Below, in pieces: positions 1 to 14,300 of a stretch of 64,000 bases of DNA. The notes under the pieces are model-generated. The model did no database searches. It had not been told where the DNA came from and worked only from the letters and a program-made list of their open reading frames with translations. Source of the stretch: Chelydra serpentina. Taxonomy: Eukaryota; Chordata; Testudines; Chelydridae. Location of the stretch: NCBI GenBank assembly GCA_037349315.1, contig JBAIAC010000035.1, positions 4,664,501 to 4,728,500 of the forward strand. The letters run 5' to 3'. Position numbers and translations under genes: made by a program. Position 1 is the first letter of the stretch. Each line of letters starts with the position of its first letter.

Positions 1-2480
1 AAAAATTTAAGATATCGAGAAAATTCCCTGTCCCGAACCGGGATGAAAAAATCAAAATCTTGAAAATTTTTGCCAGTTGAAAACCTGGGGAAAAAAAGTT
101 TGGCTCAATCAAAAGATCTTGTTTCAGTTTTGATGTTTGTTCTTTGAACGACTCTCCTTCTTTTCTTTTTTTTCAATGTAAATGTACTAAAATTTCAAAA
201 CAAAAAGTCATTTTGTTTAAAACACATGAAACTTCCTGTTTGTCTAAGTGGACATTTTACCATTTTCTAATCTCAGAATTTTTCTTTTCCCAGTTTTTTT
301 TGAGTCAGGAGATTGGTCAAATCCAGCCCCTGTTTTGTGAACGGATTTGGTTTTGATGAATTGGCATTTTGGGGGTAAAAAATAAAACCGTTTGTTGAAG
401 AATTCCTGACCAGCTCTAGCGTGGAACTTGGGATAATACAGTGATTCTCGGGTAGCTGCTCCACCCTGTTCGCAATTTCATAACATCCCTGTGGTGACTA
501 CTACAGCCATTGCTTACCTGGAAAAGTAGTGAGGAAAGTAGTATTGAATGTAATTTAGCAGCCTTTGAATGCCATGTAGCAGCTGGCAAAGGTGTTCCTG
601 GAGCTTAAAGAAGGAGTGTTTCACTTAACTGCAGCAGAAAGGCAGTCAGTGGTGTGATTTTTTATTTATTTATTTATTTATTTTGGAGAGATCCACAAAA
701 ATGGTGGCTTAATAAATAAATGTCCTAGTGTCAGGTATTTTCTCTTTTCTCCCCCTCGCCCACTGCTACCTGATTCAGGTATTTAGGCCCAGTAAATAAC
801 TTAGTGGTTCCTCAGGCCTTTTGTTTCTTGTATAACTGGTTAACTTAACACAGACTCTTTTTTCCACCTGGGAATATGTCTGGGTTGGGCCATGGAATGT
901 ATCCAGGAGGCACCTGGGGCCAAAAATGCCATGTAACACACTATTGGGCTTATCTGAGATGTCCCTCAGCCCCATCTGTGGCTCTGTGTTGAGAAGGTCA
1001 TCAGCATCTAGTGAATTGCAGAAGATGGATCTCACAGGGTGGAGTCCAACACAGTTTGATTTTGCAACACAGACAGGACGAAGCTGTGTGTTTGAGAGCT
1101 GGTTGAAGGCGTTTTTGTTGACTTGTAATTAAAAAACTTGCCCATTTTCTGGCTACAGAAATATTCATGTAAACATTCTGCTCTTTCTCAGTCTTTTACA
1201 AATTTTTCATGGAGACTTTTTCCCCCTTTATCTTTTGGTTTCCCTTTGGGACATTTTCATTTTGGGGGTTCTGTGGGGCAATGTTCTCTCTGTTCTGTTT
1301 GCACTGACAGGTTTACTTGATCTGTTTAGTCATGTGGTGGGAATCTTGTCAAAACTGAAAAAAATCAAGAAAATGTCACTTTAAAAAAAAAAATCCTTGG
1401 AACATTTCTTTTAAAAAAAACAACCAACTTGATCTGTCAAACTGTGATGAAAACGACTTCCACGGCTCTCTGGATCTTTTTTTCAAAAAATGTTTTAACC
1501 AGCTCTAGTGTTAACCATGTGGCCAAATAGCAGGAGAGCCCAGCTGCTCCAAGGAGGAAGGGGAGAGGAGCAAGCACGATCAAGTGAACTGAGACTGCGG
1601 TGAAATGACTTTGAAGGAGGTGGGAGCAAAGGGCCAGTCAGCCCTGAGTGCAAACTGAGTGTAGGACTAACGTGTATCACTCATAAGCTTCAAAAGATCA
1701 TTGCAATAAGCCATCTTGGGGTTGGTCTGCTCACAGGTGGCTCACTGATTTAATGATACCGGTTTCTGAACTGAGCTAGTTAAATTGGGGCCAAAACTGG
1801 GCAGAGGGGCAGAGAGCAGTCCTTAACGGGCTCTGCTCGTGACCTGCAGGTGTTCTCTGAAAGGGAAAGGCGTGCAAACACAATGCTTGGGGTCCAACAT
1901 AACCAGAGTTTCTTAATGTGAGCAAATGCAATTGCGAGGGAATAACTTGGTCTCCTCTCTCCTGGCACACTCCCCTGGCTGTCGCTTACGTGACGTTAAT
2001 GGGTGAGAGATGACGGAGGGTACAGGAGAAGAATCTGCTGTGGTGCCAGTGATGCGTCCAGGTGGCTTTGAACACCAGTGGCTCACTTGTGCATGCTGGG
2101 GACAGGGCGAAAGGAAGTGGCGAGACGGGCTTTGTCCATGAGCAGGGACTGCCAGTTGGTGCCCAGTCCTGTGGCTGAGCCACACGCAGCAACAGAGACC
2201 AGGGTGCTCGTTGTTGCTGAACTGAACCGAACCAGGCGTCAAAGCCAGGTCTGCAGCGAGGCCGGGGAGTGCATTAACCCACTGGAACACATGCAGCCAG
2301 CCACCTCTTGTGACATTTACATAGAGCTGTTGTGAGCAATAATAGAAGCTGCAGGCCAACTGGAGATAGCAACTGCTGGAACCCAAATGCTGATGAGCTC
2401 TGTGCTAGGGCGTGAGGTACCCCAGGGCCGTTCTCGCACTCCGGTCGGGAAGGGTGACTTTCTGATTTGTTGCCTTTCAG
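1..2480. other. Upstream sequence, probably TNIP1 intron 1, AT-rich repeats
   Basis: No coding exon or CpG island is seen. 1-430 and 1320-1510 look like two copies of one AT-rich repeat; both end in CCAGCTCTAG. 58110-58420 appears to be an inverted relative. The human gene has a non-coding first exon, so the promoter is probably beyond the left edge. Confidence 0.5.
662..683. repeat. (TTTA)n microsatellite
   Basis: Five to six TTTA/ATTT units. Confidence 0.8.
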
Positions 2481-5400
2481 GGATGGCTGGTTGGGAGGTT
2501 GATGATTAAGCTGCAGACATGGAAGGGAAAGGACCCTACCGCATCTACGACCCTGGTGGGGGGACACAGGAAGAGGCGGCCGCAGCCTTTGAGCGGCTGG
2601 TGCAGGAGAACACCCGGCTGAAGGAGAAGATGCAGGGGATAAAGTCACTAGGTAATTGCAGTGGTGCTGGACTTGCGTGGGAAGGGAGGGTGGCTTTTCT
2701 TTGATCCTTCCCCTTCCTGGAGAGTGCGCTGCCTCCCTGTGGCAGACCCTTGCCTTGCAGCCACGATGCCACATCCAAAAGAGCATGGCGCTCTCACTGC
2801 TTCATCAGCTAGAGGGGGTGCTACAGAGTGACACCCCTGTCTGTCCCCACCCCAGGGTGTGCTTGCTGGCCCTGCATGATGTGCAACACTCCCTAGCTGG
2901 GGTGTGGGAAACTGGGACTATACATTCAGTGTGTAGCCCCTCTCAACCTTTCCCGAACGTGCTCTGGACGACTGATACCCAAGGGGTGATTCCCTGCCTG
3001 GGAAACCCCTCCCGGGTCTGAATTGTGCCATTCTGCAGCGAGTGACGCAGCTGTGCATACTGGGAGCGGGCACTAGCTCGTCACTGAGAAGGCAACGCAA
3101 AGCTCTTTGCTCGCTGTAAAATCTGTTGTGGTGCCGGCAGGATCTCGTGGCTTGCGCCCAGGGACGTGCGGAGGGGCTGAGGCGCCTGCCGTTTGTGTAG
3201 CCTACGGAAAGGCCCGCGGTCAGCGCTAAATGGATGGGTTGCTATGGTTGCTGTGCTGATGCATGGCTGAGAATGGAGAAGTATCTTAAATGTGCTCGGC
3301 TCCTCCGGCATCCTTCTGTGATGTCCCCGCAGGAGCCTTGATCCAGCTACCACCCGAAACGCCCCACCCCGCAATCCGTTTGATGGCTTTTTCCCCTCTT
3401 GCTGTAGTGCAGGGGTCTCAAACACGTGGGCCGCAGGCCCCCCTCCCCCCGCCCTCCCTTTTTTTTTTTTTTTTTTTACCCCCAGGCAGTTCCCACCGCC
3501 AGACAGTTGTTCTGGTGGTGGGAACTGCCTGGGGGTAAAAAAAATAAATAAATGGGGGGGTGGGACGCGGGGAGCCCGGCGGGCTCGGTTTCTGGGAGGG
3601 AGGGGGGAGGAGCGGGAAGCGGGGCGCACAGGGGAGGAGGCGGAGAAGGGGTGGGGCCTAATGGAAGGGGTGGAGTGGGGGCGGGGCCGGGGGCAGCGAG
3701 GGGGCGGGGTCAGTGATGCGGCCCTCGGGCCAATGCACTAGTCCTCATGCAGCCCTCGTGGTAATTTGAGTTTGAGACCCCTGGTGTAGTGGGACCCGAT
3801 GGCACTTAGTCCACCTCACTGCTGGCTTCTGTGCTGCAATGTAGGGGAACCTCTTGGCCCTGTGGACCCAAATAATGCAGACTAAGGCCTGGTCCGCACT
3901 TAAAAATTAGATCGACCTAGCTACATTGCTCAGAGCTGTGAAAAATTTCGCCTTCTGTGTGCTGGGATTAGGTCAACCTAACACAGCTAAGATGACAGAA
4001 TTCCTTCATCAGTGAAGGAAGCGACTCCACTCCGGTGCTGCAGCACTGTAGCCGTGCCGCTGGAGTGTAGATGTACCAGTAACATCGTAGAGTTCTCAGG
4101 CAGCAGAAGACTGGGATGCACCATTCCGAGACGCCTGACAAGATGCTGGAGTGTGGGGAAATACTAAATCTTGTTGTATTACCCACTGGAGATTAAAGGC
4201 CTTGCAAAAGGGACCCTCCTGGCCCAGGGTGAGGTTCTCTGGCTTAAGATCAGAACTTTTCAAAACTGGGGGAGACGTATGAAATAGAAAATCTCCCCTG
4301 TGAGATGTGCTATCCTTGATCTTTCCATGCTAGCGTCCCCCTGTGGCAGAGAAGCTACAACTGTAGTTCCAGTGTGGGATTAGTTGCTTGGGAAGCATTA
4401 TTTCTGGGTGAAGAAGGCCATGTGGGACATTTCCATTTCTTCTGGTCGTGAAATACAAGTGAGGGAGGGGATTCATGCAGGCTGGCCTGGGGAACTGGTC
4501 TCTGGGGCATGGCGGGTCTATACTAGGGAAGGGGTGTAGGTACCAGGAAATGCGAACTCCTCTGTTTACTGTATACACCAGGAGAACTGCTGGAAGAGTC
4601 CCAGATGGAAGCATCAAAGCTGCGGCAGAAGGTGGAGGACCTCGTGAAGGACAATGAGATGCTGAGGTCTTCTTCCTCCTTTGACAAACTGCCTGAAATA
4701 ACAGGTATGAAGGTGGGAGGCTCACCCCAGGAGAGCCGTCCAGTCCAGATTCGGGAAGGGAACATAAAGTATTTGAGCAGATTCACACTTGGCTGAGTTT
4801 CATAATGGTTTTTTCTCCTCCTATTTTCTATAGAACTTTACTTGTGTGTGTGTGGAAGTTATTTGACCTTTCTTCTCTGACCCGGATTTCCCCAGGGAGT
4901 TGCATGGCCCGTGGAGTGTCCTTGTTTCCCACATACATGATAGAATGGCCTGCGAGTCTGTGTCTTTAGACTGGCATGAAATTGCAGCAGCTGCTCTGCA
5001 TTTGTGGAGAGAGAAGGTCAGAGCAAGGTTTGGCAAGTCGCATCTGGCCTGCCCGTTAACCTTCCCTAGCGCACATACAGCAGGGATGGTGTGCCTAGCC
5101 TGTGTTCGCCAGAAGCTGGGAATGAGCGGCAGGGGACGAGTCACTTGATGATTACCTGTTCTGTTCATTCCCTCTGGGGCACCTGGTGTTGTCCGCTGTC
5201 AGAAGACAGGACACTGGGCTAGAAGGACCTTTGGTCTGACCCAGTATGGTCGTTCTTATGTTCTTAATGTAACAGCCTCTGGCAGCATTTTAAAAGGGGT
5301 GTGCAGACTGTTGGTGCCCCGTGGTCCAGGAGTCCTGTACGCAGAAAGGCTGCACCCTTCCTTCTTGCAAGGAAGTGATTCCTAAGCTGTGGAATGGCCA

Positions 5401-8259
5401 ATTAAAAGTGAAGAGCAAAATTAGATGTCCTAATGAAAGAGCTGGCTGCTGCCCTTCTTTCCTATTGAGATTTTCCGGCAGCTAGTCTGCCTTCTCCAGC
5501 TCCTGCTCCCTTCTGAGGACAATACGTTGAGTGCTGGTGTAGTGCGTGCATCATGAAAACCTGAGGTCCTGTCTGATTTCTGTGGACATCAAACCTTCCC
5601 TGGTGTGCTTAGTAAGAGTGGGATTTACTCTTGTTGGCCAAAAATTCCTTCCCTGCAGAACCAGTGAGTACCCTAATGTAGACCAGCCTCCTGCAGCCAG
5701 GCCTGTTTCTAGAACCATTTTTAAGTAAAGCAAGTCTAACCGAAGGAGCGATTCAAAATGGCTGTGGCTGCCGGAGAGTTATCTACACCAGGGCTCCCAC
5801 AGATTCAGCTGAACTGGTGTTAGAACCAATAGGAATCTTTGTGAATTTCCGCATAGGTGTAGTTTGATTTCTATATTGGGGGGCAGAAGCTCCAGTCAGG
5901 TCAATGGGGTCGCATGGGGTGGGGGGCAAATTCCGCACGTGCCTGAGGCTTTCAGTTTGGGGGGAGGTAATGCACCCCCCCCCACCACCACACACACACA
6001 CACACACACAAACTATATCCATGAATGGGAAAGGCCTGTGTGAGGGCTGTTGTAGTTAGTTGTCTGCTCACAGAGCCTGGCTAATGAGACTTAATGAGCT
6101 GCAAAGAGGCTGTCCAAGCCCTGAACGTGATCTTTCAGGACAGCCGTGTGAAGCAGCTGCTTTACCTGACAAAGCTGACTGACCAAAGGCAAACGCCTGG
6201 GAGTTAATACACACAGTCTGCATTTGCACGGCATGCAGGGTGTTACCTGGGCCACTTACCCACAGAGCAGCCAGTGGCCAGTGGAAAGAGAAAGGAGAAG
6301 GGTGTACAAGTGTGGTGCTTAGCCCTGGAAGCCCTTCCTTGGTGCCTGTTAGTCTGTTGCTGCTGGTTAGATGGGAGGAAACCAGTCCGCACTCTGACCT
6401 CTCTCTGCAGTCTGTTGATGATATAAGACTCTGTTGTTTTGTAGCCGGGGGGAGGAATCCGAGAGGGGTCAGTTGTGTAACAGGAGATATTGCAGATTAT
6501 GTATTCCTTACACCACCTAATCTTAAACCAACCTTCGCACCCCTTGATAATCTGTACGTTATTCCCTGATAACCAGGAACTTCTATGCGTGAACTCTGTA
6601 CCATTCACCTTTTTTTTTTTTTTTTTTTTTAACATCATCTTAATAATTTTTTTGTTGCTAGTGCAGAATTTCACCCAGTAGAAGCCTGAATTCCCTTTCC
6701 CCTCCGGGGAACAGGTTGGAGGTTTCTGTCTTGTCCCACTAGCTGGAAATCATTGTTCTCTCTGACTTCTTAGCCCGTCTGGTCTCTGCCTCTTCACTGC
6801 TGTCCCATGCCGAGCTCTGAAACATTCACAGCTGAATGTGGCGTCCTCTCCCTTTTACAGGAAGTGATCCAGAGCCCAACCTGTCCCCCGCGGGTCCAGG
6901 CAAAGCTGAGAAGGAGCAGAATACAGAAGCTCAGAAGCCTCCATCCACGGTAAGTCTGATGAAAGGGGGGCATTTGCCCTTTAACCCTTAGCAGCCCAGG
7001 CCCTGAAATGATCAGGCAATTAAAAAAAAAACCACTCCGAGACTTAAGGAAACAGACACGTCGGAAGGGGCTAGAATCCCTGCCTGACTGGGATGGGTTC
7101 CCTGTTTTGTTTCCCACGTCAGTGATAGAATGGACTGTGAGTCCGTGTCTTTAGACTAGCGTGTAATTGCAACAGCCGCTCTGCATTGTAGCATTAGAAT
7201 GCAGTGCCAGCTACCGTTATCTACGCCCATTCGCTTTCCGTTAAGGGGCTTCCAGCCCAACTCCAACCCCTGTAGACGCAGGACTTGCGCTCTGTTTGTG
7301 GGGAAACCCGTCTGTCCTAGGAACCCCTATCACTGGTTTCTAGTCCCCAAACCTTTACAATGCACAGAGCGGCTTAAAGAGCTGACCCGCCGGCCCAAAC
7401 CATCCCTGTTTTCTACTAGTGCAAATGGCATTCAGCCAGCTGGCGGAACGGGGAAATGTCTCCCTTCCCGGCCGCCCCCATAATCTCCGTCCCCCCTTTG
7501 CTGTGATGGAGCACAGCGGGATTTGCTTTCCCTGCGTGAGGGCCTGACGCCCCTCTCTCCCTTCGCAGGGATCCTCGTCGGAGTTCGAAATTGTATCTGG
7601 TGAGGACAAGAGGTTTTCCCAGGAGAGCAGGAAGTCGGTGAGTTATCCTGTCAGCTCAGTGCCCTGAGGGGAAGCTCGTTTGGGACTCGAGACGGCGTGT
7701 CCACGGGCAGGCGGTGGGGACTGGGTGAAATGGGCAAGGCCGTTGGTTCTGGTTTCCCCTGCACTGACAGGGTTCGTTCTTCCCGAATGGGAATGGAGGC
7801 CAGGTAGGTGGTGTACAATCAGGGGCAGTAGCTAGGGCGCTGAGTCTCCGCTTGCCTGGGTGAGTAGCAAGGCCAGAGGAGCAGCCAGCCAATTCTCCCG
7901 GCGCCCACTTCCCTGTCGCCTCACCCCGTTTCAGTCCCTGGCGTGATGCACAAGTGCGTGGCGCGCACACAGGAACCACCGCACGATTGCTTCCCTTGGC
8001 CCATTTCCCGGGACACGGTCAGAAAGATCCGAAGGGGAAAGCGTGAGGCTGCTGCAGAAGGGCCTTCTCGCTCACTTACACAAATGGGCCGGTGCTGGTG
8101 ACTTCCCTCTGGGCAGTCAGCCAGGAGCGCAGCCCATTGGCCTGGGAAACTGGGTGCCTGGGGGGCTGAAGAAAGGGGCTGTAAAGTCCGGAGTGACGCA
8201 ATCGTTGGCGCAATCTGGCACTGCACGTTTCGTAACCCTTTCGATCTCTGAGCAACTTA

Positions 8260-8333
<74 letters not shown>

Positions 8334-11300
8334 TGATGGGAGTTTTGCACCCACCCTGGCCTATTTAGGATTCCTCTTGACCCCCTGTTAACTATCCCTA
8401 TAAAAAACCCCATAGGACTCAGCGTGGCTAGCAGGCTCTGCTCAGCAGGTGCCCACTGCCTGCACAGCAGAGCTGGGAGGGCAGGTAGCCTGCGCTCAGC
8501 CGGCCTGTGGTCAGCTTGGCTGGATCCCTGACAGGAGTCCCAGAGCAAATCTACAGGGGTAAGGGGAGCGCATCCTTTGAGAGCATTGCCAGTCCCTGCC
8601 TCCCTGCCCGTCCCGCCCCCGTTGCTTTGAGCAGGGTGGCCTGGTTTTTCTGGGAGTCTGTCTGCAGGCTGCACTGCGTAGGAGGGTGAGCAGTATTCAG
8701 GCTGATTCAGACTAGGCTGTCAGAACAAGGAGCTGAGCCGCTGAGGAAGGGGGCACTCGCCCCCTAGTGTCCACGTACTGCCTGTACCCAGCACTTGTCT
8801 CAGTCTGTGGTTTGGTTCCCAGAGCCAGGCCTTGCCCTGCGGCTGTTCTGCGGGGAGCACAGCTGAAGCTGGGAACCCTTCCCATCCTTCCTGCTCTCTG
8901 CTGGCACTGCGGTGGAGGGAGCCGCTGCACGCTTTGCTGTGGGCCCAGACCTCTGTCCGAGCCGAGCAGCATCCGGGGCGGGGGAGGGAAATAGGACAGT
9001 GAAGAGAATAGCTTCTTATTGGAGAAAACCAGCCCCCGGGCCAGGTCCCCGAAACACGTGCTGCTCCACTGGGACAGGTCCCCGGGTTTGTGCGAGGCCC
9101 AGCCCATGCACACGTTTGCACCAGGTTCACTAAAGGGTGCGACTTTTATAGCGGTTTAATTAATCCAGTGCAGCTTTGTGTGTGGACGCTCTGAAATCCG
9201 CTTATGTCCGTCCGGCTTCCACCTGTCCGTTGAGAGGTGCCCGCTCAGCCCATTTAAGCCCCATAGGGAAACTCACCCAGTTTTAAGAGAAACCAGTGCA
9301 ACCCGTGCGCAAAGTGAGAAACCGGGAGCAGGTGAGAGGGCGGCGGGGTGCAGGTGTGGCAGACACATGAGGTGGGGGTGATACAAAGTCAGAAGCGTGT
9401 TATGTTGTCACTTGCTTTGCTAGTTGGTTCTGGGGCTGGAATAGCAGGGAGCTAACCCTGCTCCATTCCTATCTATAGCAGCTCCCCCTGGCAGAAGCTG
9501 GAATGGAGTTCGCTCCAGTAACTTTACTGCTTGGCATGGTCTTAGCCAGTTTTCTCTTGGCTCCTCTCATTGGCAGTGGGGGCTTTACAGCTGACCTGTG
9601 TGCTGCCTGGCTGGGCACATACGGAGGCTGAGTGCGAGCCTGGCATGCTGTGCCCGGACAGGGTGCCCTCCTCGGCAGCATTGCTAACCGTGCTAAAAGC
9701 TGATGGGGCCAGAAAGCGGAGGACGGCCTGTGGTTTGTGAAGCTGGGGGATGTTGCTTTTTCACGTTCCCCTTTATGAGTCAGCCGCGGGACGCGTGAGA
9801 GGTGGATACGGACTCCTGCAACTCTGGGATTTCCCTGGGCCACGGGGGCAAAAGGACGGGGGGTGGGGCGGGACGGGGCGTGAGTCAGGCAGCCCGGGGA
9901 GCGGTGCCAGGCTCCCAGCAGGTGAAAGGCTCTCAAGACTCGGCACGGGAGGAGCCTGCAGGCCAGCTGGGGCGGGCCCCGTTCTTGGTGGCCTGGCCAC
10001 GTGGCGCGCAGGGCGAGACCTGTTCCCTCTTGGGGGCCGTGGCTCCAGAAGGTATCCGGTCTCCTAGGTAACCAAACAGTGAAACACCCGCAATAGCTTA
10101 GGGCAAGTCAGGGCTCGGTAACCGAACGGTGCAGCCGGGAGTTCTCTCAACGTGTGCGTCAGTCAGTGAGTGTGCGGGGTGACGCACGCCGGCAGGTGTG
10201 CCCGGCCACGATAAATACAGCCCGGTCCAATCACGGCTGGCGTCTGTCGTGGAACCTGGATCCTCACCTGCCCTGGGGTTACTGGGAGCAGGACAACTGC
10301 AGAGACAAAACCCAGCGGTGGAGAGGAATTACGGCATAGAGGCAAGAGAGGGAGCTTGGAGAAGCAGCAGAGGCTGCGGGAAGGCACCAGGAGCTGCAGA
10401 GGAGAAGGGCCTGGCGCCAGCAGTGGGACAGAGAGGAAAGCGGATGAGACAAGTTCTGAGCGAGGCTGGAGCGGGTCCGGGGGATCCAGCTCCCATGAGG
10501 CACCAGGTAGCACAAGCTGACCTTGGTCCAGTGCGTAGCTCAGAAGTGGCACCTTCTGGCACTTCCCAGCGAGGTGGGGGGGCAAGGGGAGTCGCTGCCC
10601 ATGGGGGCCCGTTTGCTCACCGGTCCCCCAAGAGAATCCAGGTTCAGAAGTCTCCCTGGACTCTGGCATTCGATTGGCGCCCACAGCCAGAGCAGGGTGT
10701 GTACCGAGTCGTCTGGGCGAGCTCTCCTGTGCTCCAAGATTCCTCTGTTATCCCGGGGCTACCCACAGTATGTCTCCTGGGGGGGGCCTGTCCTTGAATG
10801 GAGCCTCCCTGTGGGGAAAAACCTGCACCGGGCTGGTTCAGATCTCACTGGCAGGTCACAGGCGCCTTCTGGACGCTCTGGCTGGCCACTGAGGGCAGGC
10901 TGGGACTGGCGCTTGCCAGCGTTGCCTGTCTGGGATGGGTAATAGCGAGAGAAGCCGGGAGATCCTAGAACTCTGGGAGCCGCTTGGGTTTCATTGTAGT
11001 GGTTTTGGGGATGTAGAAGGGCACTGTTGTCTATAGCCACAAGAGCCACTAGAGGGCACTGGAGGCTTAGAGTCCTGCGTGGAGGGAGAAGTGCGAATTA
11101 GGTCTAGAAAGGAGGACCCCGGGGTGAACCCCAGGAAATCCCCTGCGCTGTATTGATGCCCTGTCTGGGTTCTGTTTAGGGGGTCTGAGTTGGCCCCATG
11201 TTCATTCGCCACTCGGCATCTCAGCCGGAGGATGAGCACCGGTTCTCGGAGGCTTCTGGGTTTGTCTGCTATCTTCTACCTGCTGGAAGGGTACAAGGTG

Positions 11301-14300
11301 CTTGCTAAGCGAGCTTCGCTCCCCTTTAACCGAGTGCTTTGTTAGGGAGCGCTCGCCTGGCAGGGCCGAGATGGCGCTAACTCCGCGCTTGAGAGCCCTG
11401 GCTGGAAGGTGCTGTGGACCTGCCAAGAGAGCTTGAACTCTGACCTGCCGGAGTGTCTGGCCACCTCCTCCCTTGCCCAGCCCTGCTCTCCCTCAGCGAG
11501 GCTGCCGGGCTGGCCTCTCTGACCGACTGCAATTCCTCTTCCAGGACACAGAAATGCAGAACGAGGACACTAACCTGATGCTGCACCTGCAGCGGCTGGA
11601 GAGCACCCTGAGCGTCTTCGCCGAGGAGCCGGACAAGAACCAGGTCTTGGCTCACCTGGGGCGCATGGCCCTGGAGTTTAACCGCCTGGCCTCCAAAGTG
11701 CACAAGAACGAGCAGAGGACGTCCGTTCTGCAGGTAGGGACGTTCCTCTTGCACACAGCAGAGAGGCCTGTGGTGTCTGTCCCCCGCAGGCGTGCCTAGG
11801 AAACTTGCTCTGGCCCTCCCGCCCCCCCCCCCCCCTTTAAATCCTGCAGGGACCTCCGCAAGGGAGCACTGCCTAGCTGCCTTTCTCCACACTCCCCCCT
11901 TTTCCTCTCCTCATTGCTCCCCCCTCCGCCACACTAGTCCCTCCATTGATCTTTTTCTTCGGTGTCCCCATGCTCCCACCTCCCCCTGCTATCTGTGTGT
12001 GAGAAACTGCAGGCTTGTCTGTGTCCAGCCTGCTCTCGTCCAGCGTCCCCTTGTCCCTTCCCTCCCGCTTCTGGCCGTGAACAAAGCACTAAGTGCCTGG
12101 GGCGAGGGGGAAATCTTCCCCCATGGGCAGCTTGATTGTGTCATTGCTCGTTATTGGACATGGAATGACTTGCATCTTCCTCTGAAGCACGGATGGCAGA
12201 TGCTACCGAGAGACAGGCTGCTGGGTTAGCTGGACCATTGGTTCGGTTCCTATGGTCCCTAGTAGGGTTGGCCGCCTTAGGACCACCCTTTGAAGCACTG
12301 TGGTCACGTTCTGCCTCTGAGCGAGATGCGTAGTGCCCAAGGGAGAGGTGTGCCCAAGGGAGAGGAGAGACCAAGTCATGGAGCCCAGTTGGCCATCAGG
12401 GTGCTCAGCGGGGTCCTGGCCTTGTTAAACCCAGGGGGTTCTGTCGCTGGAATGCCCTTTCGCTGCATGTCAGGGAGGCTGTGTGAAGCATGAGCCTAAA
12501 GCCACTGGTGTTCCTCTGGCAGACGCTGTGTGAGCAGCTGCGTAATGAGAACGAGGACCTGCGGGCAAAGCTGGAGAAGGATTTGGAGCAGAGGAACCAG
12601 GCTACGGAGAAGCTTAGGTGAGAGCAGGAGGGACGGGACGTTGGTTGGGCAAGACGTATGGGTGGCGGGGTGGCTCAGATGGAATTGGGCGTCTTTCCTG
12701 CCCTAATGGTTAACTTCTTCAAATGCTGGTTGCCGTATGAGTCCTCGAGGGTCCCTCAATGTGCATTTCTGTTGTGCTCTTCCCGCCGCAAAGGTGTGAG
12801 AACCTGGAGCTGAGGAAGATGGTGATGATGAGCAGCAAAGTGGGCGTGAAAGGGGACGATGTGGAGAGTGCTGGCCAGCAGCAGGTAGGAGCAGCCAAGA
12901 CTCTTCCTCTTCCCAGCTCCTCTTCCCTGTGCCAACCCAGGACAGCTCCCAGGCCGCAGGGACAGCTCCCACCCTTTGTAACAGTACCCTGGTCGCACCT
13001 TGGAATGGAGTCCCAAGTCCAGAGCGCCGTGTGATCCTGGAGGGTGCCTCTTGGCAAGCCCCCCGTTTATCTTCAAAGCATCCCCTAACCCTTCATAGGC
13101 TGATATTTTTAAACTTCCAGGGCCCGATTCTCCCCTGACTCCAGCAGTCAACCCTTTGCAGAAGCAGGGCTCCAGGGTGGGAAAACAGGCCCTAAGCTTG
13201 GAATAAGTGCAAGCATTTGTTTCTTTAATAGGCTTGTTTTGGAGGGAGGGACATAAAGCTATGGCGGAGCCGGAGTGATTCTGCCGTGCTCCCTGCAGCC
13301 TTGCTAATTGCCACTGGGTCAGTGCCACTGGGTCAGTGCCGGCTACCAGCAAGCCCTGCCGTGGCGGGGAAGTCCAAAGCGGCAGAGCACGGCTGCTCCC
13401 CACCCTCATCGCCCAGGGCTGGGCCGGAAAGGGGCACGTCATTGTAAGGGGAGGAATGGTCTTGGGCCAAAGCACAGAAATGGCGACCAGGGCTTTGCCA
13501 CTGAGCTGGGGTGCGGACCCCCTCTCCACAGTGGGGAGAATGCTACTGACACCGCAGGAGGTGGTGAAGCCCAAGTGGGTGCGGGTGCACTCATTAACCG
13601 TGCACTTGAAAAACCTTGTGTAACTGGGAGGGCAGGTGATGGCTCCATCAAACCAGCAACAGGAGCGAGCGGAGGATTCCCGTGCTGGGGGGTGGGGTGA
13701 AGGCCGTAAAGCAGCAGGAGCCAAAGCCGAAGGCTGATCTCCCTTGAACTAGAAGGTGTCCCCTGCCTTTGTAGGCAGTTGGCTGGCTGCTCCCACCACA
13801 TCCGCTTCCCCAAAGAGGGGGAGATGTACCTTTCCCCGAGGAAGGGGGTGGGCACAGGACTGAGGCAGACACCAGATGGTGCTGTGTGGGACTCTCGCCT
13901 TCTGGGGTCCAAAAAGCAATTCCTGACACTAAGGACATCTAAATACCTCTCCCCTTCCCTACCCTGCGCTTGCTGGGGTGGCTGTTGGGGGGGATGGTAA
14001 GTGGTGGCCAGAATCGAGGGATTATGGGGTCGGGCCAGTGGACTCTGCCTGGGCTGAGTTCACGTTGGTTACCTCCAGAGAGACACTAACACCCGCCCTG
14101 CGCTGGTTGAGTCACGGGGGTGGGTTCTGCTCCCCGCCATGCGGGGCTGATGGCCATCGCCGTGTGGGACAGCATGAGCTGCGTTGCAGGTGGCCGGGAA
14201 CAGCTGGGGGAGGTGGGGCAGGCAGCTGTTGGACGCAGGACTCTTCTCCCGCTTCCCTGGCTGTGGGATGCGTCGGGCCCAGCTGCCAGGAAAGTCCTGA

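Noticed and set aside
3420..3720. CpG island or alternative TNIP1 promoter
   Set aside because: The GC-rich block lies wholly inside a hAT-like MITE with target duplications.
10163..10797. Overlapping open frames of 170-200 codons in a TNIP1 intron
   Set aside because: No family resemblance, GC-rich, both strands open over the same interval.
12756..13724. 322-codon open frame on the - strand
   Set aside because: Crosses a TNIP1 exon in antisense, is GC-rich and shows no domain; taken as chance.
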